Source: Acidiferrobacteraceae bacterium
GTDB lineage: Bacteria; Pseudomonadota; Gammaproteobacteria; Arenicellales; UBA868
Assembly: GCA_002731295.1 (NCBI GenBank)
Contig: PCBE01000066.1
Span: 66,077 to 71,122 of the forward strand
Direction of reading: 5' to 3'
Length of the DNA: 5,046 bases
The notes below the pieces were generated by a model. The model saw only the letters and a list, made by a program, of their open reading frames with translations, did no database searches and had not been told where the DNA came from. The translations under genes and the position numbers were made by a program. Below are positions 1 through 4,989 of this stretch, piece by piece. The number at the start of each line of letters is the position of its first letter. Position 1 is the first letter of the stretch.

Positions 1-492
1 CGCTATCCACTGGATTTCCGTCTCGAAGCACGGTTCAAGGGCGAACTCGCTGAACTGCAGATTGGTGGACGGAAGCTGCGGTTACTCCGACCGAATACCT
101 TTATGAACTTAAGTGGTGCATCGGTCGCACCGTTGGCCCGTTATTTTGATGTCGCACCTGAGCAGATTCTGGTTGTGCACGATGACCTTGATCTGCCACC
201 GGGTGTTGCGAGAATCAAAAACGGTGGTGGTCACGGCGGTCACAACGGACTGCGCAGCTTGTTCAGCGACCTGGGATCCAGGGAATTCATGCGCTTGCGT
301 TTGGGGATTGGTCATCCGGGTAATTCAGATGAGGTTACCGATTATGTGTTGCGGATACCGTCAGCGCAGGACCGCGAGTTAATACTGGAAGCAGTTCAGC
401 GCTCTGCTGGGTTGTTCGAAGACATGACAGCAGGTGACTGGGAGCGTGTGATGAACGAACTGCACAAAGGCCCGAACAGGATAGACGACTGA
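1..492 (+). CDS. pth: Peptidyl-tRNA hydrolase, 5'-truncated by the window edge
   Basis: Pth cleaves the ester bond of peptidyl-tRNAs released from stalled ribosomes and recycles the tRNA in the cytoplasm. The frame is open from base 1 and gives 163 residues ending in TGA at 490-492. Visible family motifs are FMNLSG (visible residues 34-39; N36 matches the tRNA-binding or catalytic Asn of the E. coli enzyme, N68), HDDLDLPPG (from residue 60; D61 matches the catalytic D93) and KNGGGHGGHNGL (73-84; N82 matches N114). Compared with the 194-residue E. coli protein about 32 N-terminal residues lie outside the window, including the catalytic His20, so the true start cannot be seen; the ATG at 103 is the internal Met of FMNLSG. 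The stop directly abuts the ychF ATG, the usual gammaproteobacterial pth-ychF pairing, and suggests co-translation. Identification is secure; only completeness is unknown. Confidence 0.97.
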   Translation, partial: RYPLDFRLEARFKGELAELQIGGRKLRLLRPNTFMNLSGASVAPLARYFDVAPEQILVVHDDLDLPPGVARIKNGGGHGGHNGLRSLFSDLGSREFMRLRLGIGHPGNSDEVTDYVLRIPSAQDRELILEAVQRSAGLFEDMTAGDWERVMNELHKGPNRIDD

Positions 493-1590
493 ATGGGGTT
501 CCGCTGTGGTATTGTCGGACTGCCCAATGTGGGTAAGTCCACATTGTTTAATGCCCTGACCCGCGCGGGTGTTCAGGCCGAAAATTACCCTTTTTGTACC
601 ATTGATCCGAATGTCGGGATGGTGGAGGTCCCGGACCAGCGACTACGTAAGATTGCTGAGCTCGTGCAACCATCCAGAGTGATCCCCGCCGCCATGGAGT
701 TCGTAGATATTGCCGGATTGGTGTCTGGTGCCTCTCGGGGTGAAGGGCTTGGCAATCGTTTTCTCGCCCATATCCGTGAGGTCGACGCGATAGCACACGT
801 GGTGCGCGTGTTTGAAGACCCCGATGTCAGTCACGTGGCAAATCAGATCGATCCATTGTCTGACATTGCGACTGTCGACACCGAGCTGGCCCTGGCGGAT
901 CTGGAGACCGTAGAGCGGGCACTGGATAAATCCCTTAAGGGATCAAAAGCAGGTGATAAGGCCCAGCTTCAGATGGCTTGCCTGCTAGAGCGGGTTCGAG
1001 TCTGGCTGGACAGTGGTGCACCGGTCCGCAGTATGGCACTTGCACAGATGGAGCAAGCAGCACTAAAACCGCTTTGCCTGGTGACCGCCAAGCCGGTGCT
1101 GTACGTGTCTAATGTTGACGAACACGATCTGGATGGTGGAAAGGGGTCAAGTGTTGCTGGTGTTAAAGCGCATGCACATAATTTTGGTGATGAGCTGGTT
1201 TTGGTCAGTGCCAGAATTGAGCAGGAGATCGCGATGCTTGATCATCAGGAGCGGGGTGTATTTCTAAATGAATTAGGGCTCGCAGAATCCGGTTTGGATC
1301 GGGTGATTCGAGCCGGTTATACGCTGCTTGGCCTGCGGACATTTTTTACCGCGGCGACAAAAGAAGCTCGGGCCTGGACCATCACGGCCGGCATGACGGC
1401 ATCAGCCGCCGCCGGGGTAATCCACACTGACTTTGAACGCGGGTTCATTCGTGCTGAGACCATTGCCTACGACGATTTTGTCGAACTCGGTGGGGAGCAG
1501 GGAGCACGTGATGCGGGGCGGTTGCGCCTAGAAGGGCGAGATTATGTTGTAAATGACGGTGATATAATGCATTTCAGATTCAACGTCTGA
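493..1590 (+). CDS. ychF: Ribosome-binding GTPase/ATPase YchF (EngD/OLA1 family)
   Basis: YchF is a universally conserved Obg-family P-loop NTPase that binds ribosomes and in bacteria prefers ATP to GTP; it has been linked to translation and stress responses. The 365 residues match the family length (363 in E. coli). The G1 motif GLPNVGKS is at residues 9-16, the G3-type DIAG at 72-75, and the G4 position reads NVDE (207-210), the NxxE variant that explains altered nucleotide specificity. SA (239-240) fits G5. The C-terminal TGS domain covers about residues 280-365 and includes AGVIHTDFERGFIRAE and the terminal GDIMHFRFNV. The ATG follows the pth TGA with no gap; AGGA at 478-481 lies 11 nt upstream, so a weak SD plus translational coupling from pth is likely. 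No damage is visible. It is vertically inherited core DNA. Confidence 0.97.
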   Translation: MGFRCGIVGLPNVGKSTLFNALTRAGVQAENYPFCTIDPNVGMVEVPDQRLRKIAELVQPSRVIPAAMEFVDIAGLVSGASRGEGLGNRFLAHIREVDAIAHVVRVFEDPDVSHVANQIDPLSDIATVDTELALADLETVERALDKSLKGSKAGDKAQLQMACLLERVRVWLDSGAPVRSMALAQMEQAALKPLCLVTAKPVLYVSNVDEHDLDGGKGSSVAGVKAHAHNFGDELVLVSARIEQEIAMLDHQERGVFLNELGLAESGLDRVIRAGYTLLGLRTFFTAATKEARAWTITAGMTASAAAGVIHTDFERGFIRAETIAYDDFVELGGEQGARDAGRLRLEGRDYVVNDGDIMHFRFNV

Positions 1591-1636
1591 TCCTACGGGT
1601 TGGTTATACGTACGTCAGACAGCCTGTGCCCCCCTT

Positions 1637-1713
1637 GGCTATGTAGCTCAGCTGGTTAGAGCACGGCACTCATAATGCCGGAGTCGGTAGTTCGAATCTA
1701 CCCATAGCCACCA
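1637..1713 (+). tRNA. tRNA-Met (anticodon CAT, elongator type)
   Basis: A complete 77-nt cloverleaf folds by eye. The acceptor stem GGCTATG (1637-1643) pairs with CATAGCC (1703-1709); the D stem is GCTC/GAGC (1646-1649 with 1659-1662); the anticodon stem CGGCA/TGCCG (1664-1668 with 1676-1680) holds loop CTCATAA with anticodon CAT at 1671-1673; the T stem GGTAG/CTACC flanks TTCGAAT. Discriminator A is followed by an encoded CCA (1711-1713). The 5' half closely resembles the E. coli elongator tRNA-Met; tRNA-Ile2 (modified CAT) and initiator tRNA are less likely, and the paired first acceptor base excludes a typical initiator. A T6 run (1714-1719) follows at once. The 46-nt gap from ychF has a TATACG hexamer at 1605-1610 but no convincing -35. 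An integrase gene converges on the 3' end, so this gene is the probable integration target. Confidence 0.96.
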
Positions 1714-1725
1714 TTTTTTCAATGG
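1664..1725. other. Probable attachment site (att) at the tRNA-Met 3' half
   Basis: Tyrosine recombinases commonly integrate into tRNA 3' halves and restore the tRNA with an element-borne copy. Here the integrase stop is 5 nt past the tRNA CCA, and the change from conserved chromosomal genes to element genes occurs exactly here. Candidate core dyads are the anticodon arm (CGGCA, 7-nt loop, TGCCG), the T arm (GGTAG, 7-nt loop, CTACC) and CCATT-TTTTC-AATGG at 1711-1725, which spans the tRNA end and the integrase stop. Which one holds the crossover cannot be decided without the partner repeat, and no second copy of the tRNA 3' end lies in this window. Confidence 0.65.
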
Positions 1726-2804
1726 CTTACGACGCTCCTTATTTGTTGAGGTCGCACACTGTGACCAGAATGTGACCGATGATCGAGCAGACTCACGGCA
1801 GACTTCAGATTATCCGGCGCCAAGTGGGCGTATCGCTCGGTCATCTTGATCGTGCTGTGACCCAATAACCGGCTGACTTCCAACAAAGGCACCCCTTCGG
1901 TTACCAACCAGCTGGCGAAGGTGTGTCGCAGGTCGTGGATCCGAAAATCAGAGATGTCCGCACGCCTACAGGCCGTGGAAAAGGATTTCCTGATTGACCG
2001 AATCGGACACCCCTCACGGTTGACGAACACGAACGACGCATCTGGACAAAATGATGCGCGAAAGCGTTGCCTGCCGATCAGGGCTTGTCTTGCTTCTTTG
2101 CACAGGGGGATCGCTCGAGGTGTCCCAGTCTTGGTGTGAACAGCTTCAAGGTGGATGAGGTTGGCCCGTAGATCTACCCGAGACCACTCCAAACCCAGCA
2201 ATTCGCCCCGTCGAGCACCGGTATAAAGTGCCAGGCGGATGAAATCATTGAGATGGGGTGCTTTGGGTTCGGAACTGGCCGCTTCCAGCAGGCGGTTAGC
2301 TTCATCCCGAGTGAGCCACCGAGTCCGGGCACTGCCCACATTGCTCAACTTCCGACCTGTTACTGGGTTACTCAAGCCCCACTCCCAGTGTCGATTGGCA
2401 AAGTTGATCGCTGTCGATAGAAATGCCAGTTCCCGATTGATGGTGGCGGGTTTAACACTGTCTTGTTTACGTTTTGTCTGGTAACCCCAAATGTCTTTTG
2501 AACTGAGATCGCTCATTAACCGCCCACCGAAGACTGTCCGCAATTGTTTTGCACAGCGAACATCGCGTTCCCAACTGCGTTTGGTGTCTTTCGTGGCTGT
2601 GAGATATTCCAACATCAGTTCATCAAACGATCGGTCGATCTGTTTACCCCAATTTGTGGCGTTGTAGATTTCAACTTTCCACTTCGCCTCTAAGACTTCT
2701 GCTTCTTTGCGGTCGGTGGTTCCAAGAGAGCGTCTAACTCTCTTGCCGTCTGCGTCGATGAATGACGACCACCAGTACAGACTGGTTTTGCGCTTATAGG
2801 GCAT
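1719..2804 (-). CDS. int: Tyrosine recombinase / phage-type integrase
   Basis: This is a site-specific recombinase that joins and excises the element through a covalent 3'-phosphotyrosine intermediate. It has 361 residues from the ATG at 2804. Residues 1-50 form a basic N-terminal arm-binding-like region, about 58-145 the SAM-like core-binding domain, and about 160-335 the catalytic domain. The full active-site set is present: R198 in TGARRGEL, K225 in TKTG, H290 and R293 in HDLRH, H316 in LLGHS and the nucleophile Y325 in TERYAHL. It therefore looks intact. The start is set by AAGGAG 7 nt upstream; an in-frame codon 11 residues earlier has no such site. The first ~38 codons overlap the excisionase-like gene in another frame, and the 3' end converges on the tRNA without a visible terminator. 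Neighbours and orientation resemble lambda xis-int-attP. The specific integrase subfamily is not assigned. Confidence 0.95.
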   Translation of the reverse strand: MPYKRKTSLYWWSSFIDADGKRVRRSLGTTDRKEAEVLEAKWKVEIYNATNWGKQIDRSFDELMLEYLTATKDTKRSWERDVRCAKQLRTVFGGRLMSDLSSKDIWGYQTKRKQDSVKPATINRELAFLSTAINFANRHWEWGLSNPVTGRKLSNVGSARTRWLTRDEANRLLEAASSEPKAPHLNDFIRLALYTGARRGELLGLEWSRVDLRANLIHLEAVHTKTGTPRAIPLCKEARQALIGRQRFRASFCPDASFVFVNREGCPIRSIRKSFSTACRRADISDFRIHDLRHTFASWLVTEGVPLLEVSRLLGHSTIKMTERYAHLAPDNLKSAVSLLDHRSHSGHSVRPQQIRSVVSH

Positions 2805-3004
2805 GTGCTTTCTCCTTGCACAGCCGATCCCGCGCAAGGTTCATTGTACCGACGTTGTTGATCAATAAAATGGCAAACTGATTGTTTTTCGATACGAACG
2901 GCTCGCCCAATCCGTACGACCGGCAATTTTCCTTTTTCAATGAGCCGAGCGACCGTCCTTGGGTGGACAGAAAGTTGCGAAGCCGTTTCTTCGAGGGTCC
3001 ACAA
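2690..3004 (-). CDS. Excisionase-like HTH (HTH_17/MerR-type) protein; start uncertain
   Basis: This is a DNA-binding protein of the small helix-turn-helix group that includes excisionases and AlpA-like regulators; next to int its likely role is to direct excision or regulate int. From the TTG at 3004 it has 104 residues. Residues 1-50 match the domain pattern: WTLEETASQLSVHPRTVARLI (HTH), then KGKLPVVRIGR and IEKQSVCHFI for the wing and last helix. Residues 55-104 (CAGS, TGGR, ARELDALLEPPT, basic end) look like a real tail, although residues 67 onward overlap int in another frame. No ATG precedes the domain in this frame, which is open back to a stop at 3068-3070, and the TTG lacks an obvious SD. 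A tandem ATG at 3021/3018 with a weak SD (GAAGAG) is in the neighbouring frame and could feed this one by a -1 shift at an A-rich heptamer. The alternatives are TTG initiation or an indel. Confidence 0.78.
   Translation of the reverse strand: MWTLEETASQLSVHPRTVARLIEKGKLPVVRIGRAVRIEKQSVCHFIDQQRRYNEPCAGSAVQGESTCPISAKPVCTGGRHSSTQTARELDALLEPPTAKKQKS
2812..2817 (-). promoter_or_regulatory. Shine-Dalgarno site of the integrase gene
   Basis: The minus strand reads AAGGAG, 7 nt before the ATG at 2804. This is the strongest SD in the element and decides the integrase start. It lies inside the excisionase-like coding frame, so integrase translation must initiate on message already being read for the upstream protein. 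Confidence 0.85.
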
Positions 3005-3021
3005 AAGTTTTTTAGCATCAT
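2963..3021 (-). promoter_or_regulatory. Candidate -1 frameshift signal at the 5' end of the excisionase-like gene
   Basis: Reading the minus strand from ATG ATG (3021-3016), the codons CTA AAA AAC place the heptamer A-AAA-AAC (3013-3007) in the correct phase for a -1 slip. A slip there continues with CTT TTG TGG ACC, which is exactly the HTH frame. Four nt further on, GTGGAC (3002-2997) can pair with GTCCAC (2968-2963), enclosing a second hairpin CGAAG/CTTCG (2993-2989 with 2982-2978). The elements are those of a programmed shift, but all are short and could be chance; a one-base loss from a longer A run would leave the same picture. Confidence 0.35.
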
Positions 3022-3184
3022 GAAATGTCTCTTCAGGCGTGCTCAGTGTCGCGCCCCCTTGGTATATTTATTAGAAGGTGTTCTCGATACGGACTAGGCG
3101 AACTGCGAGACTGATCCGCCCAGTGGACGAGTCGGGCAGAATTGGACGTTACTGATAAGCCTATTGATCCGTATTTAGGAGAAG

Positions 3185-3583
3185 TCATGAGCCTTCTAGT
3201 CCGTCATCAGGATCTGACCAGAGCTTCCAGTTATGAGGTGCGACGTCTGTGGATGGAGTGTCCAGCTTGCCTTTGCAGTCGTCGATCTGAAACCACGTCA
3301 GAGCAAAAAGACTGCATTTGTTCAAGCCGCCTTGACGCGATGTCAAAATCAAACCTCGATCCAGCAGTTCTTTTCTCGCTTTGAAGAGCTGATCGTTCGA
3401 CTTCCATCCGCGTTTTCGCATCACGCTTAGGGGCGCACAGAGGTCACCGTTGTTACAGCCCCGGTATTGGGCTGCGATGTCGATCAATAACTTGGTCGCT
3501 CGGGGTGATAAGGTTCTGAAACTATCGTGGTCCAGTACGTTGTGCGGCAAGCTAAGGAAAGGCTGTGTCGTTTGGCGCCCCAT
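3185..3583 (-). CDS. Winged-helix-like DNA-binding protein of phage/ICE type
   Basis: This is a small, probably cytoplasmic, 132-residue protein. I recognise the type from prophages and integrative elements, where it is annotated only as a helix-turn-helix protein. Visible pattern: SLPHNVLDHDSFRTLSP at 11-27, a helix ATKLLIDIAAQYRG (29-42), NNGDL (44-48), the probable recognition helices LSVMRKRGW and NDQLFKARKELLDRGLI (52-79), then a wing-like strand pair LTSRQGG...CSLFALTW (80-97). CKGKLD (103-108) is also typical of these relatives. The ATG at 3583 has AAAAAGG 9 nt upstream; a TTG at 3616, overlapping the previous stop as TTGA and preceded by GAGG, would add 11 residues and cannot be excluded. 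It follows the 96-residue gene closely and is probably in one operon with it. A role in replication initiation or in control of xis/int is inference only. Confidence 0.8.
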   Translation of the reverse strand: MGRQTTQPFLSLPHNVLDHDSFRTLSPRATKLLIDIAAQYRGCNNGDLCAPLSVMRKRGWKSNDQLFKARKELLDRGLILTSRQGGLNKCSLFALTWFQIDDCKGKLDTPSTDVAPHNWKLWSDPDDGLEGS

Positions 3584-3612
3584 ATTTCGACGCCTTTTTT
3601 CGTTACGGACCG

Positions 3613-3903
3613 TCAATTAGCACGACCTCGTTTTTTAACCTTCAAAACTTCACCAAACTCGGGTGCCAGCACCTGGGAGAGCGTGGTGGTGACGTTTTCT
3701 ACATCCACCAATGCATCTGCCAGGGTAGCGGCATCGGATCGTCTCACCATGAGCTCACCAAGACTTTGGAAGGCCGATGGAAAGGTGGGGTGATAGGTTA
3801 CGGACTCCCAGTTGTCCTTGTCTTTCCTAGCGCGCTTCTTCTGGACGATCCACTGATAGGGGTCAGTGATAATGCGGTACTGCTTGTTGATTGGAACGAT
3901 CAT
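3613..3903 (-). CDS. Small phage/ICE-type protein of unknown function (96 aa)
   Basis: Function is not recognised. The protein is soluble, basic and without signal or membrane segments. The N-terminus (IVPINKQYRIITDPYQWIVQ, 2-21) has a compact beta-strand look, followed by a charged KKRARKDKDNWES stretch, then YHPTFPSAFQSLGELMVRR and a helical ATLADALVDVENVTTTL. This layout (basal strands with a D-x-Y/W motif, a lysine-rich turn, then a helix) resembles small uncharacterised prophage proteins. The ATG at 3903 has GAGG 7 nt upstream, partly inside a 5' UTR hairpin. It is the first gene after the best promoter in the region, so it probably leads the operon into the winged-helix gene and perhaps onward to xis-int; no clear terminator separates them. 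The gap to the next ATG is 29 nt. Confidence 0.78.
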   Translation of the reverse strand: MIVPINKQYRIITDPYQWIVQKKRARKDKDNWESVTYHPTFPSAFQSLGELMVRRSDAATLADALVDVENVTTTLSQVLAPEFGEVLKVKKRGRAN

Positions 3904-3905
3904 TT

Positions 3906-3930
3906 GTCGACCTCAAAAAATTAAGTCGAC
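3906..3930 (-). promoter_or_regulatory. 5' UTR hairpin from two GTCGAC palindromes, overlapping the SD
   Basis: Two identical palindromes GTCGAC lie at 3925-3930 and 3906-3911. In the minus-strand RNA they can pair into a 6-bp stem with a 13-nt U-rich loop. The stem would begin at about the predicted transcript start and end 2 nt before the AUG, with the GAGG Shine-Dalgarno at the loop/stem edge. It could lower translation of the 96-residue protein; alternatively the DNA palindromes may be protein sites. Confidence 0.4.
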
Positions 3931-3963
3931 ACCTAATGTATACGATAAAGCTACTAGGGTGTC
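3928..3963. promoter_or_regulatory. Inverted repeat flanking the promoter, candidate operator
   Basis: GACACC at 3928-3933 and GGTGTC at 3958-3963 form perfect 6-bp inverted half sites 30 bp apart, with a further TA next to each. One arm overlaps the -35 hexamer, the other the expected start site. A pair of sites separated by about three helical turns and bracketing a promoter would suit a repressor, perhaps the winged-helix product of the same operon. The binding protein is inferred, not shown. Confidence 0.4.
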
Positions 3964-3965
3964 AC
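3937..3965 (-). promoter_or_regulatory. Sigma70-type promoter for the minus-strand regulatory operon
   Basis: The minus strand has a -35 GTGACA (3960-3965, 5 of 6 to consensus), a 17-bp spacer and a -10 TATACA (3937-3942, 4 of 6). Initiation is expected near 3930, giving a leader of about 27 nt before the ATG at 3903. It is the best-matching promoter seen in the element part of the window. Confidence 0.65.
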
Positions 3966-4076
3966 TATTCCAATTTCGAAAAATAAGTTGACTCAAGCGA
4001 TGTTTTTATTGTCGCAAAATGTCGAGCGAGTTCCCGAACCTCGCGAGTGGTTAGCCACACCAATCTCTAACATAAA

Positions 4077-4093
4077 TCCCGTTTGGGACGGGA
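4077..4093 (-). terminator. Weak intrinsic terminator candidate after the secreted-protein genes
   Basis: The minus strand reads TCCCGT, loop CCCAA, ACGGGA, then TTTATGTT: a 6-bp GC-rich stem with a short T tract, 28 nt downstream of the stop at 4121. The T tract is poor, so efficiency may be low. The surrounding 3966-4120 stretch holds no gene; it carries other small dyads (GCGAGTTC/GAA-c-CTCGC at 4026-4044, the palindrome CTCGCGAG at 4040-4047, GGGCCC at 4098-4103) and the upstream side of the next promoter. Confidence 0.35.
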
Positions 4094-4120
4094 CGCAGGG
4101 CCCAGCAACGTTCTTCCGTT

Positions 4121-4549
4121 TCAGAAACGTTTTGCACTCTTTTCACAATACGCAGCGTAACTATGACCATCACTATCTGTATATTTTCCGTAGATTTCTA
4201 GTTGTTGCTTTTTGGTTAATCTCCAATACCAAATTGAATAACCAGTGACCCTGTCAATATCCAACGTCATCAAACAAGGCACACCTTCGCAATCCGTGCT
4301 GTTAAATCCAAAACCTTCAATCTTTTCATCGGTAACCCTTGAGAGTCTGAAATCTCGCCATTCGTTACCAGGTGCATGTGTCGCCCTAAATAGTTCGCCT
4401 TGTTCTAAATTATCTGGCAAGACAATATGCCAGGGCACAAGTTTTAGATATTTGTGTGTTTGGTGGCATTTTAAGTAAGTTTCCCCCTGCACTAGCCCGG
4501 AAACGACACTAACTATAACTACGAAGAGGAATGTGTAGATGTGTTTCAT
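4121..4549 (-). CDS. Small secreted/periplasmic protein A of unknown function (142 aa)
   Basis: Not recognised. The protein begins MKHIYTF, continues with a hydrophobic run (about 7-20) and a likely signal-peptidase I site near VQG-ETY (22/23), so export is expected; no lipobox cysteine is present. The mature part has four cysteines (C28, C87, C92, C135), suitable for two disulfides, is rich in aromatic residues, and has an IDRVTGYSIWYW segment (98-109), a DR-x-TG pattern common in small uncharacterised secreted proteins. The ATG at 4549 is chosen because the signal peptide starts there; a GTG one codon earlier is possible. No Shine-Dalgarno is visible within 15 nt, while TATAAA sits just where a -10 box would give a leaderless message. 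The preceding gene ends 27 nt upstream, so read-through is also possible. Base composition is more A+T-rich than the core genes, consistent with acquired cargo. Confidence 0.78.
   Translation of the reverse strand: MKHIYTFLFVVIVSVVSGLVQGETYLKCHQTHKYLKLVPWHIVLPDNLEQGELFRATHAPGNEWRDFRLSRVTDEKIEGFGFNSTDCEGVPCLMTLDIDRVTGYSIWYWRLTKKQQLEIYGKYTDSDGHSYAAYCEKSAKRF
4529..4549 (-). repeat. 21-bp repeat, copy 1 (start of secreted gene A)
   Basis: These 21 bases are identical to 4931-4951 and encode MKHIYTF in both genes. Identity at every wobble position points to a recent duplication or conversion of the start of the signal-peptide region rather than convergence. Confidence 0.85.
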
Positions 4550-4554
4550 CACGA

Positions 4555-4560
4555 TTTATA
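4555..4560 (-). promoter_or_regulatory. -10-like TATAAA placed for a leaderless transcript of gene A
   Basis: The minus strand reads TATAAA (5 of 6 to the sigma70 -10) and is followed after 5 nt by the A of the ATG at 4549. This is the distance expected between a -10 box and the first transcribed base. The gene has no SD, which fits leaderless translation. The -35 region is poor (ATACTG at 17 bp), so this is only a suggestion. Confidence 0.25.
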
Positions 4561-4576
4561 GGCGTGTTGGTCCACT

Positions 4577-4951
4577 TCAGTATCCAGCCTTACAAGATTT
4601 CCAGTCTTCATAAACCTTTCCATTTCTCGGCGATATAAATGCGAGATTTCCGCCTGGAAGTCGATCAGAAGCACGCCCTGGGGAGATAATCACGCAGCCA
4701 TGCATGATTCCTACTTTTGCGTAGTAATCGCTATTGAAATCTGAATACATAAAATAGATGGCTGTGTCTGGAAACCCTACTCCCGCCAATCCAACATGAA
4801 GATTTGTGCCTACAAAATAGTCACAGTTGATTTGCTGTGAATCTGAAACCTTGCATGATTTACCAGCAACTACATCTTCATAAGTCTGATTACCAGCGAT
4901 AACGACACCACTAAGCAGGAACAGACAGAAGAATGTGTAGATGTGTTTCAT
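4577..4951 (-). CDS. Small secreted/periplasmic protein B of unknown function (124 aa)
   Basis: Not recognised. It starts MKHIYTF like its neighbour, with a hydrophobic core at about 7-18 and a probable cleavage after VIA (19/20) or one residue later. The mature part has four cysteines (C33, C43, C86, C120) and a glycine- and aromatic-rich middle (VGLAGVGFPDTAIYF), consistent with a beta-rich, disulfide-bonded exported domain. It ends YEDWKSCKAGY. The frame is open to a TTG at 5038, but that extension would put 29 charged residues before the signal, so the ATG at 4951 is preferred. AGGA directly abuts this ATG (too close for a normal SD) and GTGAG lies about 9 nt away; a mini-ORF with a better SD ends 2 nt before it. 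Beyond its start it shows no obvious alignment to protein A. It probably forms a two-gene cargo unit with A. Confidence 0.78.
   Translation of the reverse strand: MKHIYTFFCLFLLSGVVIAGNQTYEDVVAGKSCKVSDSQQINCDYFVGTNLHVGLAGVGFPDTAIYFMYSDFNSDYYAKVGIMHGCVIISPGRASDRLPGGNLAFISPRNGKVYEDWKSCKAGY
4931..4951 (-). repeat. 21-bp repeat, copy 2 (start of secreted gene B)
   Basis: This is identical to 4529-4549, in the same orientation, 402 bp away. The similarity fades on both sides: the upstream non-coding bases and the later signal-peptide codons differ. Confidence 0.85.
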
Positions 4952-4953
4952 TC

Positions 4954-4989
4954 CTAATATCTCACTAAAACTGTAAGTTTCTCTGCCAT
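4954..4989 (-). CDS. Possible 11-codon leader ORF upstream of secreted gene B
   Basis: ATG at 4989 encodes MAEKLTVLVRY and stops at TAG (4954-4956), 2 nt before the ATG of gene B. GAGG (4997-5000) lies 7 nt upstream, a better site than gene B has itself. Translation of the mini-ORF could deliver ribosomes to gene B by termination-reinitiation. The peptide has no attenuator-like codon run. A second frame open from the right edge ends in TGA at 4999-5001 and could be the tail of an upstream gene, but only 15 residues are visible. Confidence 0.3.
   Translation of the reverse strand: MAEKLTVLVRY

Noticed and set aside
1563..1568. Perfect TATAAT near the end of ychF as a promoter for tRNA-Met
   Set aside because: The bases encode the conserved Asp-Ile-Met of the YchF C-terminus and no acceptable -35 lies 16-18 bp upstream.
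2888..3092. TCGATACG occurring twice (near 2889 and 3083) as integrase or excisionase sites
   Set aside because: There are only two 8-bp copies with unlike flanks, one within coding sequence; this is too little to support a binding-site array.
3052..3095. TATACC/TAATAA hexamers upstream of the excisionase-like gene as a dedicated xis-int promoter
   Set aside because: AT-rich -10 candidates exist, but the matching -35 positions score only about 2 of 6, so no promoter is claimed; transcription may come from the upstream operon.
3142..3430. Plus-strand open frames opposite the winged-helix gene
   Set aside because: They lie antisense to a better-supported gene, lack an SD and show no recognisable protein pattern.
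3565..3924. 119-residue plus-strand open frame
   Set aside because: It overlaps two minus-strand genes plus their promoter and UTR and has no domain-like features; it is a shadow of the real frames.
4050..4062. TTAGCCACACCA resembles the tRNA 3' end (TAGCCACCA) and might be a second att site
   Set aside because: Only TAGCCAC is shared without a gap; a 7-bp match is expected by chance in 5 kb on two strands, and the T arm is absent.
3988..4248. 86-residue plus-strand open frame across the non-coding stretch
   Set aside because: There is no SD before the ATG (3988-3990 is preceded by AT-rich sequence), it runs antisense into secreted gene A, and it has no coherent hydrophobic or domain pattern.
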